From positions 62,001-126,000 of the forward strand of contig DATJFQ010000037.1 in assembly GCA_035495555.1 (NCBI GenBank): DNA of 64,000 nucleotides, read 5' to 3'. The notes beneath the pieces are model-generated. The model was not told the origin of the DNA and did no database searches. It saw nothing but the letters and a program-made list of their open reading frames with translations. Positions 32,010 through 40,931 of the stretch are shown in pieces (within the stretch, counting starts at the first letter, position 1; each line of letters begins with the position of its first letter). The position numbers and the translations under genes were made by a program. Source of the stretch: DATJFQ01 sp035495555 (lineage in GTDB: Bacteria > Acidobacteriota > Vicinamibacteria > Vicinamibacterales > 2-12-FULL-66-21).

Positions 32010-34706
32010 TCACTCCTTTATGTCAGCCAGCGCCGCAGCATCACGATTCACCTCAACGCTCCGCACTTCTCCCCTCACCGGGATCAATCGCTCCGTGCGC
32101 TTGTCGTGCAGCGCGACGACGACATCTTCTGTGGAGCCGTCGGCGTGGGTGATCGTGACGGTGACCGGGACGTCGAAGATCTCGTCGGTGAGTTGATCGA
32201 ACGCGACGTGAACACCCGCGGCGTCGACGCGCGACGTGAAGCGGAGCGACGGCAGCTCGGTGTCGAAGATCCAGCGATCGAAGAAGCGCTCGAGCGATTG
32301 GCCGCTGGCCGCCTCCATCGACGCGCGGAGGTCGTCGGTTCCCGCCTTCTTGTAGCGCCACGTCGCGTAGAAGTTCCGCAAGCCGCGGAAGAACGCGTCG
32401 TCGCCGAGGAGGCGCCGCAGCATGTGCAGCACCATCGCGCCCTTGTTGTAGACCAGCGCCCGGAAGATGCGGCTGTCGCCTTTGATGTGCCCGAGCCGGT
32501 AACCGAGCCACACCGGCCCGTTCGGCGACTGATCCATCGCGGTGCGCCGCATCTGACGCAGGACTGACGTGAACTGATCGGCTCCGCGTTCCCGCTCCGC
32601 GTACAACGCCGCGAAATACTGCGCGAAGCCTTCGCTCAGCCACTGCTCGTGATAGTTCTTCCAGCCGACGGCCTGCCCCCACCATTGGTGCGCGATTTCG
32701 TGCGCGAGAAAGAAGCTCGGGTAATTCTGGAACGCGACCGGGTCGTTCCCCCATCGGAACGGCGTCGTCGGCAGGGGTTGATTGAGGATGGCAAAATACG
32801 CGGGGCTGTGGCCGCCTGGCACGTCGGCTTCGGTGAGCGCAACCGTGAAGCTGCCATACGGCACATCACCGAGCAGCGACGTGTAGAAACGGAGGATATC
32901 CGCCGCTTTGTCGGCGAAGCTCCGCGTACGGTTCGCCTGCCGCGGGTTGCCTTCGACATACAGGCTGAATGACGGCTGGCCGGGCTCGCTGACGGTCGGG
33001 TCCTGCACAGCGGGTCCATGTGCGATGGCTTCGCGCGCGTCGTGATTCGCCAGCGGCAACTGCAACTGCGCCGTCTGCCTGCCGCCGAAGCGGCTGATGA
33101 CGCACGCCAGGTATCGGGCCGGGCGGGCGGTCTCGAAGACGTATTCCTTCCGCGCGTGCCCCTCCGCATCCTGCTGGTTCGTGGGCGGCCCCGCGGGCAC
33201 GCCGCTCGCCACGGCGTCGAATTCCGCGGGAACCGACACCATCATGCGTGCCGTCGCGTAGTCGGTCGTCGGGGCCTGCGGATACCAGAAACTGCGATTG
33301 CTGTAGACGTATTGAGGCTCGGGCGGAATGACGAGCGGCTCCGACAGCGCCTGTTGCTGTACGGTGATCGCCTCGCGATCGAGCGACTGCGGCTGCAGAC
33401 GTCCGCCGTAGGTCACGATCAGATCGAGCGCCGTGCCGGCGGGAAGCGACGAGGGGAAACCGACGAGGACGCTGTTCTGGCCGACGATGCGCAGGTGCAG
33501 CAGCCGGCCGAACATTGGCGAGGTGATCGATCGCACCACGAGTGAATCCGCGAGACGCAGCGTCAGCGTGCCCGACGACGGATTGCGCGTCGTCAGCGAG
33601 ATGCGCGCGACGCCGTCGAGCCACAGGCGGTCCGGAGAGAAGACCGTACGCAGATCGTAGTGGCGCACGTCGAACTCGGCGTCGTCGTCTTCGCTGTAGA
33701 AGCGTCCGCGCGCGGCGAGCTTGGCTTCGGACGCGTAGAGCGCGATGTTCTTCTTCCGCCGCCGATCGAAGAGCGAGATGTCCTCGGGCTGCGTGCTGGC
33801 CTGGGCGTACGTCAGCGTGCCGTACTTGCGCGTGCCCATCTCGACGACGGTGTCGCTGCCGGTCGGAATGAGCGACCATCGCGCGCCGCTCAGATCCGCG
33901 AGATCGATCTGGAAGCTCTGGGGCACGAGCGCTTCGAAGAGTTGCGTGGCCTTTCGCATCTCGCGCGGATTCACGGTCTTCGGTGTGAACGCGTCAGCGG
34001 GGACACGGGACTCGTAGACGCCTGGATTCAGCCGGATGAACAGTGTGTTGAATTCTGTGTTCAGCGTCTCCGATCCCGAGAACGCCCGCACCTGGCCTCG
34101 CTCGGCCGCCGGGTGGGGCGAGAACAGTGCCCTGCCTCGTCCGATCAGCACGAGCGCCGTCGGGCCTTCCTCCGCGCGCGCAACGAACGCCTGAGCCGAC
34201 GGGATCGTCAGCGTCAGGTCCGGTTCCTGAATCACGAGGTTTCGAACGTCGTACTGGGTTTTGGGATCGAGCGCGAGCCGGTAAAGTCCGGTGACAATGG
34301 TGATCTTTTCGACCTGCATGATCTGCCACGGCGCGGCCGCCGGGTCTATTCCAGCCCGGGGCGGCGCGACATCCATGCGCCACGTCGATACGCGTCCTTC
34401 GTTGCCGCTCTGCACGAAGATCTCGACCAGGAGACGGACGCGGCCGTTGCCGATGTTCGCGCGATCGCGGTCCTTCACCACCGCCGATTGCCGCCGGCCG
34501 GCGGCCATGTTCGCGGCGAACTCGGAAAAGGCAGGCATGTTCAGGCCCGCTCCCGTCAACGCCTGAATTTCGGCGACGTTGCCGGACTCGATGGCGGTTT
34601 GCAGCGCGACCATGAGACGATCGATCCCGTCAGGCGCAGCGCTGGGCGGCTGCGCCGCCTGGGGCGCCAGCAGCAGACACGCGATGAGGATCAGCCGTGT
34701 CAGCAT
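32010..34706 (-). CDS. M1-family zinc metallopeptidase, exported
   Basis: This 898-residue protein has a signal peptide (LTRLILIACLLLAPQAAQ), a long N-terminal region (about 20-340) of unknown role, an aminopeptidase-N-like beta domain and the thermolysin-like catalytic domain. Zinc ligands are in HEIAHQWWG (His669, His673) and Glu692 (WLSEGFAQY). The GXMXN-type exopeptidase loop is replaced by VPGGHSPAYFAILN, which is typical of distant M1 members. It lies 9 bp downstream of the SpoIIE phosphatase gene in one operon. Confidence 0.92.
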   Translation of the reverse strand: MLTRLILIACLLLAPQAAQPPSAAPDGIDRLMVALQTAIESGNVAEIQALTGAGLNMPAFSEFAANMAAGRRQSAVVKDRDRANIGNGRVRLLVEIFVQSGNEGRVSTWRMDVAPPRAGIDPAAAPWQIMQVEKITIVTGLYRLALDPKTQYDVRNLVIQEPDLTLTIPSAQAFVARAEEGPTALVLIGRGRALFSPHPAAERGQVRAFSGSETLNTEFNTLFIRLNPGVYESRVPADAFTPKTVNPREMRKATQLFEALVPQSFQIDLADLSGARWSLIPTGSDTVVEMGTRKYGTLTYAQASTQPEDISLFDRRRKKNIALYASEAKLAARGRFYSEDDDAEFDVRHYDLRTVFSPDRLWLDGVARISLTTRNPSSGTLTLRLADSLVVRSITSPMFGRLLHLRIVGQNSVLVGFPSSLPAGTALDLIVTYGGRLQPQSLDREAITVQQQALSEPLVIPPEPQYVYSNRSFWYPQAPTTDYATARMMVSVPAEFDAVASGVPAGPPTNQQDAEGHARKEYVFETARPARYLACVISRFGGRQTAQLQLPLANHDAREAIAHGPAVQDPTVSEPGQPSFSLYVEGNPRQANRTRSFADKAADILRFYTSLLGDVPYGSFTVALTEADVPGGHSPAYFAILNQPLPTTPFRWGNDPVAFQNYPSFFLAHEIAHQWWGQAVGWKNYHEQWLSEGFAQYFAALYAERERGADQFTSVLRQMRRTAMDQSPNGPVWLGYRLGHIKGDSRIFRALVYNKGAMVLHMLRRLLGDDAFFRGLRNFYATWRYKKAGTDDLRASMEAASGQSLERFFDRWIFDTELPSLRFTSRVDAAGVHVAFDQLTDEIFDVPVTVTITHADGSTEDVVVALHDKRTERLIPVRGEVRSVEVNRDAAALADIKE

Positions 34707-34715
34707 CGAGCACCC

Positions 34716-35891
34716 TCACGCCGCTCGTTTGAGCACCAGGACGGTCAGATCATCCGTGAAGCGCGAATCGGCGGCGTGGGATTCGACGGCTTTCATCAGG
34801 GCCGGAGCAATCACGGCGGGAGCATCCGATCCTCGCGCCGCCAGAAACCGCTCCAGGCCGCTTTCCTCGAACGGCACGCCGCCCGGGTTTTCAGCCTCCG
34901 TGATGCCGTCACTATAGAGCGCGACCAGATCGCCGGGATTGACGACGGTGTGGGCCGCTTCGTAGGTCGAGCCTTCGAACATGCCGAGCGCCACGCCGGT
35001 GCTGTGCAGCCGTTCGATTGATCCGTCCGCCCGACGGAGGAGCGGCGGATTCTGTCCGGCGTTCACGTAGGTGATCTCGCCGGTCGACGGCGTGTAGACG
35101 CCGTAGAACAGCGTGATGAACCGGGACGCCGGCGTATGCCGGCAAATCTGGGTGTTCAGGCGCGTCACGAGCGCCTGCGCTTCGAGTGCTTCGTCCACGA
35201 GCGTCCGCAGGACGGCGAGGAGCAACGCCATGAGCAGCGCCGCCGGGCTGCCCTTGCCCGCGACGTCGCCAATCGTCACGATGACGCGTCCGTCCCCAAG
35301 CGGCAGCACGTCGTAGAAGTCGCCGCCGACGGTGTTCGCCGGACGTGTGAGCCCGCAAATCTCCGCATCACCTGCGACGAACGTGCCGGTCGGCAGCATC
35401 GCAAGCTGGATCTCCCGCGCCACTTCGAGTTCCCCCTTGAGCGACAGCCGGTCCGCGACTTCGAGCAGCACCAGCAGGTTCATCAGGAACATGCTGATGA
35501 GGAGCGAGAACGTGCCGTTCGCCCACTGCGGCGCGATGACCATGACGCGGAAGAACGGCGTGCCGAAGGGAATCGTCACCGCCTTCCAGCCCTGGTACAG
35601 ATTGACGACGCCGATGAGCGCGATGACGAGCGAGGTGAGATACAGCGCGCGCCTGGCCGGCGACAGCTTGAGCGTGAACGCGACGAACACCTGGCGGATG
35701 CGCAGGAGTTGCCGGCGCATCCAGCGTTCCTTCGCCAGCCGGTCTTCGTCGAGGCCGCGGGTGAAGAACCGGTACGCCTCGCGGGTATCGCGGGTGAACA
35801 GGCGCTGCAGATCTTCGGCCGTCACGTCGCGCGCGACGTCACGCGTCCACGCGTCGAACCAATGCGGACCCGAAGCCGTCCGTCGTGCCAT
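34716..35891 (-). CDS. Membrane-bound PP2C (SpoIIE/RsbU-type) phosphatase
   Basis: This 391-residue protein has a basic cytosolic N-terminus (about 1-80), two TM helices (about 83-105 and 125-148) and a PP2C domain of the SpoIIE group. Metal-site motifs are NTVGGDFYDVLP, VTIGDVAGKGSPAALLM, VALYSDGITEAENPGG and TDDLTVLVLK. It probably acts on an anti-anti-sigma factor at the membrane. The M1 peptidase gene follows 9 bp later, so the two are likely co-transcribed. Confidence 0.93.
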   Translation of the reverse strand: MARRTASGPHWFDAWTRDVARDVTAEDLQRLFTRDTREAYRFFTRGLDEDRLAKERWMRRQLLRIRQVFVAFTLKLSPARRALYLTSLVIALIGVVNLYQGWKAVTIPFGTPFFRVMVIAPQWANGTFSLLISMFLMNLLVLLEVADRLSLKGELEVAREIQLAMLPTGTFVAGDAEICGLTRPANTVGGDFYDVLPLGDGRVIVTIGDVAGKGSPAALLMALLLAVLRTLVDEALEAQALVTRLNTQICRHTPASRFITLFYGVYTPSTGEITYVNAGQNPPLLRRADGSIERLHSTGVALGMFEGSTYEAAHTVVNPGDLVALYSDGITEAENPGGVPFEESGLERFLAARGSDAPAVIAPALMKAVESHAADSRFTDDLTVLVLKRAA

Positions 35892-36143
35892 GCCGCCTCA
35901 GATCAGTCCGGGATCCGGCCCGACAGCCGCAAGGCCGTCGAGCGCGTGGGGTGGGTCGAGCATCCGGCGCCGCTGGCAGAGCTTCCGGTCACGAAGGCAT
36001 GGATCGCCTGGCCAGGAGGCGCAACGGTTGGAGCGCACTTGTTGAGTATACGTTTCGGGATGGCACCCCGTTTGACCTTCACCGTCCGGGATGGGACCTG
36101 ACCCGGACAAGTACACCGCCGGCGACCGTCTCGGGGAAGCGTG

Positions 36144-36479
36144 ATGACGAACTATGGGTCGGCCGCCTGCCACTCGACCTTCGGGAGATTCATCCTGGTC
36201 GCCTTTCTGGTCGCGCAGGCCTGCGATGGAATCCTGACCTATGTCGGCGTGGGCGCGTACGGCATCCACATGGAAGCCAATCCGCTGCTCGCCTGGCTGA
36301 TGGCGTCGGTCGGCCGCGGCCCGGCACTCGCGATGGCGAAAACAGCGGCGGGGGGATTCGGGATCGCGCTGCACCTCACGGCCGTGCACCGCGTCGTCGC
36401 GGTGCTGACGCTGTTCTATGTGGCGCTCGCGATTCTGCCGTGGCTGGGTGTTCTGTACTCGGGCTGCCCGGGATGTTGA
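36144..36479 (+). CDS. Small four-helix membrane protein (DUF5658-like)
   Basis: This 111-residue protein has hydrophobic segments FGRFILVAFLVAQACDGILTYVGV, PLLAWLMASVG, the region around MAKTAAGGFGIALHLTAVH, and VVAVLTLFYVALAILPWLGVLY. The acidic Asp in CDGILTYVG and EANPLLAW are typical of DUF5658 proteins, whose role is unknown. The ATG at 36144 follows GGGGAAG; a GTG at 36141 is also possible. Confidence 0.75.
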   Translation: MTNYGSAACHSTFGRFILVAFLVAQACDGILTYVGVGAYGIHMEANPLLAWLMASVGRGPALAMAKTAAGGFGIALHLTAVHRVVAVLTLFYVALAILPWLGVLYSGCPGC

Positions 36480-36495
36480 GCAGCGTGCAACGCGC

Positions 36496-37536
36496 CTAAT
36501 CCTTCAGTACTTCTGTCGCAATCACCTGGAGAATGGCGGCCGTGGGGACGGCGAGCACCGCGCCGACGATGCCGAGAAGCGATCCGCCGATGAGGAGCGC
36601 GACGATCACCGTGACTGCGCTGACACCCACCTGCTTGGACATGACCCGCGGCACGAGCAGGTGGTTTTCGAACTGCTGCTGCACGATGAAGAAGATGGCG
36701 ACGAAGGCGACTTTGTCGAGCGACACCGTTGACGCAACCGCGAGGGCAGGGATCGCCGAGAGGAATGGACCGATGACCGGGATGAGTTCGCCGATGCCGG
36801 AGAGCAGCGCGAGCACATAGAAGAATGGAATCCCGAGCGCCCACAAACCGATCGCGGATGACGATCCGATGATCGCCCCGAGCAGGAGCTGGCCGCCGAG
36901 CCATGCGCTCACCTTCACCGTGACTTCGTGACCTGCGTCGCGCACGCGGTTGCGCTGCTCTCTCGGAAACAGCCGGATGAACGTGTCGCGCAGCGACGAC
37001 GACTCGACGAGCAGATAGAAGGTCAGGATCAGAATGGTGACCACGCCGAAAATGCCGCCGACGACGTTCACGACGGCGCCTGCGATCGCCCCGGCCGCGT
37101 CGCCGCCGCCCGCCGGCGTTTTCGCAACCGCCTCACGCAGCGTCAGATGCTCGACGATGATGCCCTTGCGGATGAGGAACTGCTGGGCGCGCTCGAACAT
37201 GCCAGGCAGCGCGTTCCAGAACGATTGGGCCTGGTGCACGAGCGGCGGAATGACGAGGAACCCGATCAGCGTCAGCGTTCCCAGAATCGCTATATACAGA
37301 ATGAGGATCGCGAGCCAGCGCGGGAACCGCGCGGATCCGATCGGCAGCAGCGTCTGCCGCTCGATCAGCCGGACGATCGGACTGAATCCAATCGCCAGCA
37401 GCATGCTGCAGTAGACGAGGAGCAGCACGCCTCTCACCAGATAGGCGCACCAGAAAATCACGACGGCCAGAAAGACCATCGCGATCGTCCAGCGAACGAG
37501 TGATTTGACCTCCGCCGTCGTTCGCGTACTGTTCAC
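36496..37536 (-). CDS. AI-2E family transporter
   Basis: This 346-residue membrane protein of the AI-2E (TqsA/PerM) fold has about eight helices, the large central loop (about 70-150), and the family segments LLGAIIGSSSAIGLWALGIPF and SGIGELIPVIGPFLSAIPAL given in part. Members export quorum signals or exchange ions; the substrate here is unknown. The upstream aminotransferase gene overlaps its start by 4 bp. Confidence 0.92.
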   Translation of the reverse strand: MNSTRTTAEVKSLVRWTIAMVFLAVVIFWCAYLVRGVLLLVYCSMLLAIGFSPIVRLIERQTLLPIGSARFPRWLAILILYIAILGTLTLIGFLVIPPLVHQAQSFWNALPGMFERAQQFLIRKGIIVEHLTLREAVAKTPAGGGDAAGAIAGAVVNVVGGIFGVVTILILTFYLLVESSSLRDTFIRLFPREQRNRVRDAGHEVTVKVSAWLGGQLLLGAIIGSSSAIGLWALGIPFFYVLALLSGIGELIPVIGPFLSAIPALAVASTVSLDKVAFVAIFFIVQQQFENHLLVPRVMSKQVGVSAVTVIVALLIGGSLLGIVGAVLAVPTAAILQVIATEVLKD

Positions 37537-38759
37537 GAGGACGCGCTGCCGCCGCGTGCGAGGAAATCGCCCGTAAACGCGGCGATGTCGTCGTAGATGC
37601 CGGCGAGTTCATCCGGCGGCGCGAGGAACACGACGCGAAAGAAGCCGTCTTCGGGACGCGTCGCGAAGCCGGAGCCGTGGACGCAGAGGATCCCGGTCGC
37701 GCGCAGGAGCGCGAGCACATAGTCCTCGTCGGTAACGCCGGCGGGCAGCATCACTTGCGGCATCGCGTAGAACGCCGCGGAGGGCGCGACGGTATGGATG
37801 CCTGGAATGGCATTCAAGCGGCTGACCGTGAGTGCCGCGCGCTCCGCCAGTGCCGCGCGGAATCCCGCCTCGTGGGAGCGGTCGCCGTTGAGCGCTGCTG
37901 GAATCGCGTACTCCATCGGCGCCGTCGAACAGAGGCGGCCGTCCGCCAGCTTCTTCACGCCGGCGAGCACGTCGTCCAGCCGATCGGTGCGGCCGACTGC
38001 CATCCAGCCCGCACGCCAGCCGGGTGCCAGATACGCCTTCGAGAGCGATGAGAACGAGATGATCGGGGCGTCGGGCGCGAGACTCGCGATCGGGGGCACC
38101 GGCCCCGCATACGCGAGATCGCCGTACACCTCGTCGGCGAGAAGGGGGATGTTGTGCGTGTCGGCCAGATTGATGAGCGCGCGCCGCACGTCCGCGGGGT
38201 AGGTCGCGCCGGTCGGATTGTTGGGATCGATCACGACGAGCGCACGTGTCGCCGGGGTGATCAGGCTCCTGATGTGATCGACATCCGGCAGCCAGCCGCG
38301 CGACGGCTCCGTGCGATAGAAGGCGGGTCGCGCACCAATCTTCGCCAGGACGGCTGTGTAGAGCGGATAGGTCGGGGCGGGCACGAGCACTTCATCGCCG
38401 CCCTCCGCAAGCGCGGTGAGCGTCAGCTCGATGCCTTCCGACGTCCCTGACGTGATGATGACGCGGTCTGGCGAGACCGGCATCCCACGGCGGCTCAGTT
38501 CAGCGGCGACGGCTTCGCGGGCGGGCAGAATCCCAACCGACGGCGCGTACCCATTGTGGCCGTCGCGCATGGCGCGCTGCACCGCTTCGATCAGGTGCGG
38601 CGGTGTCGTGAACCCGAACGTGATCGGATCGCCGATGTTGAGGTATCGCACCTTCCGGCCGGACGCCTCGACTTTGCGCGCCTCGTTGACGATGTTCCGG
38701 ATGGCGTAAACGAAGCCGCCGACACGGCGCGCGACAGGGATTCCGGCCGTCGTACGCAT
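37533..38759 (-). CDS. Class I/II PLP-dependent aminotransferase (alanine/aspartate type)
   Basis: The 408-residue enzyme is similar to AlaA-type glutamate-pyruvate aminotransferases: NIGDPITFGFTTPPHL, TSGTSEGIELTL, IDPNNPTGATYP and the PLP-lysine region SFSSLSKAYLAPGWRAGW. The final Arg that binds the substrate carboxylate is probably in DGFFRVVFLAPP. It overlaps the AI-2E gene. Its AT-rich upstream region contains the palindrome at 38817. Confidence 0.92.
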   Translation of the reverse strand: MRTTAGIPVARRVGGFVYAIRNIVNEARKVEASGRKVRYLNIGDPITFGFTTPPHLIEAVQRAMRDGHNGYAPSVGILPAREAVAAELSRRGMPVSPDRVIITSGTSEGIELTLTALAEGGDEVLVPAPTYPLYTAVLAKIGARPAFYRTEPSRGWLPDVDHIRSLITPATRALVVIDPNNPTGATYPADVRRALINLADTHNIPLLADEVYGDLAYAGPVPPIASLAPDAPIISFSSLSKAYLAPGWRAGWMAVGRTDRLDDVLAGVKKLADGRLCSTAPMEYAIPAALNGDRSHEAGFRAALAERAALTVSRLNAIPGIHTVAPSAAFYAMPQVMLPAGVTDEDYVLALLRATGILCVHGSGFATRPEDGFFRVVFLAPPDELAGIYDDIAAFTGDFLARGGSASS

Positions 38760-38816
38760 TGAAAAATATTAACAGGTTAAGCTGTGTAAAAACGTCCCAG
38801 TAGATCGGCGTAGAGA

Positions 38817-38831
38817 GCGTAAATTTTACGC
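38817..38831. promoter_or_regulatory. Perfect 7-bp palindrome, possible operator
   Basis: GCGTAAA and TTTACGC are separated by one base, within an AT-rich island in the 175-bp divergent gap between the aminotransferase and VWA genes. Dimeric regulators bind such sites. A run of five T follows 3 nt later on the plus strand, but the loop is too small for a terminator. Confidence 0.4.
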
Positions 38832-38919
38832 GCTTTTTCTTCACTACCACGACCGTGCCAGAACGGCCTCCGCCAAAACTCCTTTAGTCTGAGTTGGTTA
38901 GTCGTTTGGCTGCCCTTTT

Positions 38920-38925
38920 GATACT
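38920..38925 (+). promoter_or_regulatory. GATACT -10-like box, 9 nt before the VWA gene
   Basis: GATACT is followed by exactly 9 nt and the ATG at 38935. The first base differs from the TAnnnT consensus. No Shine-Dalgarno sequence is seen, so this fits the leaderless set but is the weakest member. Confidence 0.4.
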
Positions 38926-38934
38926 CCACCGGCC

Positions 38935-39906
38935 ATGACGGCGTGTCGGCGCGTGCTGAGCGGGATCGTGAGCGCGGCGGTTTTGATGACCGGTGCGGCA
39001 TCTGCCCAGCAGCAGCAGTCGAGCCGCCCGGTTTACAAATCGGCTGTCGACCTCGTGTCGGTGGCCGCCGTAGTCCGCGACAAGCGCGGGCGCTTCGTCA
39101 AGGGTCTTCGCAAGGAAGATTTCATTGTCGAAGAGAACGGCCGGCGCCGCGATATCGAGCAGTTTCAGGCGGAGGACGACGCACCGGCGCGTGTCGCGCT
39201 GCTCTTCGACGTGAGCGGAAGCATGCGAGTGGCTGCTCACATCGAAGAGGCGCGGCAGGCGGCGCGCCAGGTGCTCGCGTCGCTGCGCCTCTCGGATTCC
39301 CCGAGAGACGACGAGGCGGCGGTGTTCAGCTTCGACATGAACCTGCAGTCGCTGCAGCCGTTCACCGCCGACGCGGGAGCGATTGAGAGCGCGCTGGCGC
39401 GCGTCGCGCCCTACGGACAAACGTCGCTCTACGACGCGATCGGCCGGACGGCCCGGCAGGTTGCGGACACTGCGGCCGGCGACACCCATCGCCGTGCGGT
39501 GATCGTGCTGACCGACGGGATCGATACGAGCAGCGAGATGACGCCGGAGCAGGTGGCCGCGACGGCTGCGGCGATTGACGTGCCGGTGTATGTGATCGCG
39601 GTCGTCTCGCCGCTCGATCACGCGGGCACGTCGCAGGCCGTGGACGGGCCCGCGGCGCAGCGCGAAGGCGTGTTGCGCACGCTGGCGCAGTGGACGGGCG
39701 GCGACTTGTTCGTGACGAGCGCGCCCGCACAGCAGAGCCTGGCGGCGCGGCAGATCATCGACGAGCTTCGCCATCAGTACGTGCTGGCGTTCAGTTCGTC
39801 GGGCCCAGGTGCGGGCTGGCGATCGTTGAATGTGCGAGTGAAGGACAAGGATGCGACGGTGCGCGCGCGATCAGGGTACGCGAGCGCGCCGCGAATCGGC
39901 AGTTGA
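38935..39906 (+). CDS. Exported VWFA-related protein (acidobacterial type)
   Basis: This 323-residue protein has a signal peptide (LSGIVSAAVLMTGAASAQ), a beta-rich N-terminal domain (VDLVSVAAVVRDKRGRFVKGLRKEDFIVEENG in pieces) and a von Willebrand A domain with an intact MIDAS site (LLFDVSGSM, TSLYDAI and LTDGIDTSSE). The combination of KGLxKEDFxVxE with VWA is the TIGR03436-type family, expanded in Acidobacteriota. It should bind metal-dependent ligands outside the cytoplasmic membrane; the partner is unknown. Confidence 0.9.
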   Translation: MTACRRVLSGIVSAAVLMTGAASAQQQQSSRPVYKSAVDLVSVAAVVRDKRGRFVKGLRKEDFIVEENGRRRDIEQFQAEDDAPARVALLFDVSGSMRVAAHIEEARQAARQVLASLRLSDSPRDDEAAVFSFDMNLQSLQPFTADAGAIESALARVAPYGQTSLYDAIGRTARQVADTAAGDTHRRAVIVLTDGIDTSSEMTPEQVAATAAAIDVPVYVIAVVSPLDHAGTSQAVDGPAAQREGVLRTLAQWTGGDLFVTSAPAQQSLAARQIIDELRHQYVLAFSSSGPGAGWRSLNVRVKDKDATVRARSGYASAPRIGS

Positions 39907-39930
39907 GACGGCAGACGGTAGGAGGACGAC

Positions 39931-40596
39931 ATGAAGAGATTCGTGGTGGCCGCCCCAGTATTGGCGCTGGCATTGGCGGGATCGGGCGCGTGCGCAACCA
40001 AGAAGATGGTGCGGCAGCGCGTTGGCGAAGTGAACGACAAGGTCGAAACGCTCTCGCAGTCGCTCGAAGAGAACCAGCAGCGGACGAAGGCGAACGAGCA
40101 GCGCATTGGTGAAGTCGACCAGCATGCGCAGGCCGCGGACCAGAAGGCTCAACAGGCCGGACAGCGGGCCGACGAAGCGGCGGCGGCAGCGGACAAGGTG
40201 AACGCGCGCGCCGACAAAATCGAAGCCGCGTCCAAGCGCATCGTCTACGAAGTCGTGCTCAGCGAAGACGAAGGCAACTTCAAGTTTGGACAGACGAAGC
40301 TGCCGGACGAAGCCGAGCAGAAGCTCGATGAGCTCGTGAACCAGCTCAAGGCGAACCCCAACGGTGCCTACATCGAGATCGAAGGACACACGGACAACGT
40401 CGGCCCGAAAGACGTGAACTACAAGATCGGTCTGGAGCGCGCCGAGGCCGTGCGGCAGTACCTCTACGAGCAGCACCAGATTCCTCTCCACAAGATCAAC
40501 GTAATCAGCTACGGTGAAGAGAAGCCGATTGCGCCGAACAAGACGAAGGCCGGCCGCGCGCAGAACCGCCGCGTCGTCATCAAGGTGCTCGCATAG
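39931..40596 (+). CDS. OmpA-family peptidoglycan-binding protein with coiled coil
   Basis: This 221-residue exported protein has a signal segment (VVAAPVLALALAGSGACATKK, with a possible but poor lipobox before Cys). A long coiled coil (about 25-105, heptads rich in Gln, Ala and Lys) follows, then an OmpA C-terminal domain (IEIEGHTDNVGPKDVNYKIGLERAEAV, AQNRRVVI) with the peptidoglycan-contacting Asp and Arg. It would tether the envelope. AGGAGG precedes the ATG at 39931. Confidence 0.92.
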   Translation: MKRFVVAAPVLALALAGSGACATKKMVRQRVGEVNDKVETLSQSLEENQQRTKANEQRIGEVDQHAQAADQKAQQAGQRADEAAAAADKVNARADKIEAASKRIVYEVVLSEDEGNFKFGQTKLPDEAEQKLDELVNQLKANPNGAYIEIEGHTDNVGPKDVNYKIGLERAEAVRQYLYEQHQIPLHKINVISYGEEKPIAPNKTKAGRAQNRRVVIKVLA

Positions 40597-40602
40597 AAGC
40601 AG

Positions 40603-40712
40603 TAGCCAGTTCACAGTGACCAGTTGCCAGTTCCGGCAACTGGCTACTGGTCACTGGTAACTGGTGACTGGTAACTGGTGACTGGTCACTGGTCACTGGT
40701 GACTGGTCACTG
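40603..40712. repeat. Heptanucleotide array G (ACTGGTN)
   Basis: A left arm (CAGTGACCAGTTGCCAGTT) and a fold-back (CCGGCAACTGGC) are followed by about ten head-to-tail ACTGGTC / ACTGGTA / ACTGGTG units up to about 40712. This is the most regular 7-nt array of the window. Confidence 0.9.
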
Positions 40713-40717
40713 TTCTT

Positions 40718-40841
40718 GACCGTCTCGGGTCGGGGGCGGATCGCAGGGGTCGGTTCCGGAATGGTCCGGAGCCGGGTCCATCGATTCAACGTCAGCACTT
40801 TCGCAGGGTGCTTCGCGTTCCGCCCCCGACCGGAGACGGTC
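40718..40841. repeat. 124-bp element with 23-bp terminal inverted repeats
   Basis: The arms at 40718-40740 and 40819-40841 are reverse complements over 23 bp with one mismatch. The 78-bp centre holds smaller GC-rich inverted segments. It has no coding frame and no clear flanking duplication. It could be a MITE-like remnant or a structured RNA. The rest of the gap up to 40931 (90 bp) shows nothing else. Confidence 0.7.
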
Positions 40842-40931
40842 TTTCTGTTTGGTAACCACCCGACTCCGCAACTCCGCAATTCCCGGATCTCCCCGCTGTA
40901 GCTCATTCGCATTCGAGCCGATATTCACCGT

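Noticed and set aside
33660..35021. 453-codon open frame spanning the M1 peptidase and phosphatase genes
   Set aside because: It is antisense to two recognised genes and has no domain signal.
40603..40712. Possible CRISPR array
   Set aside because: Units are 7 nt with no spacers, and no cas gene is present; it is a simple tandem array.
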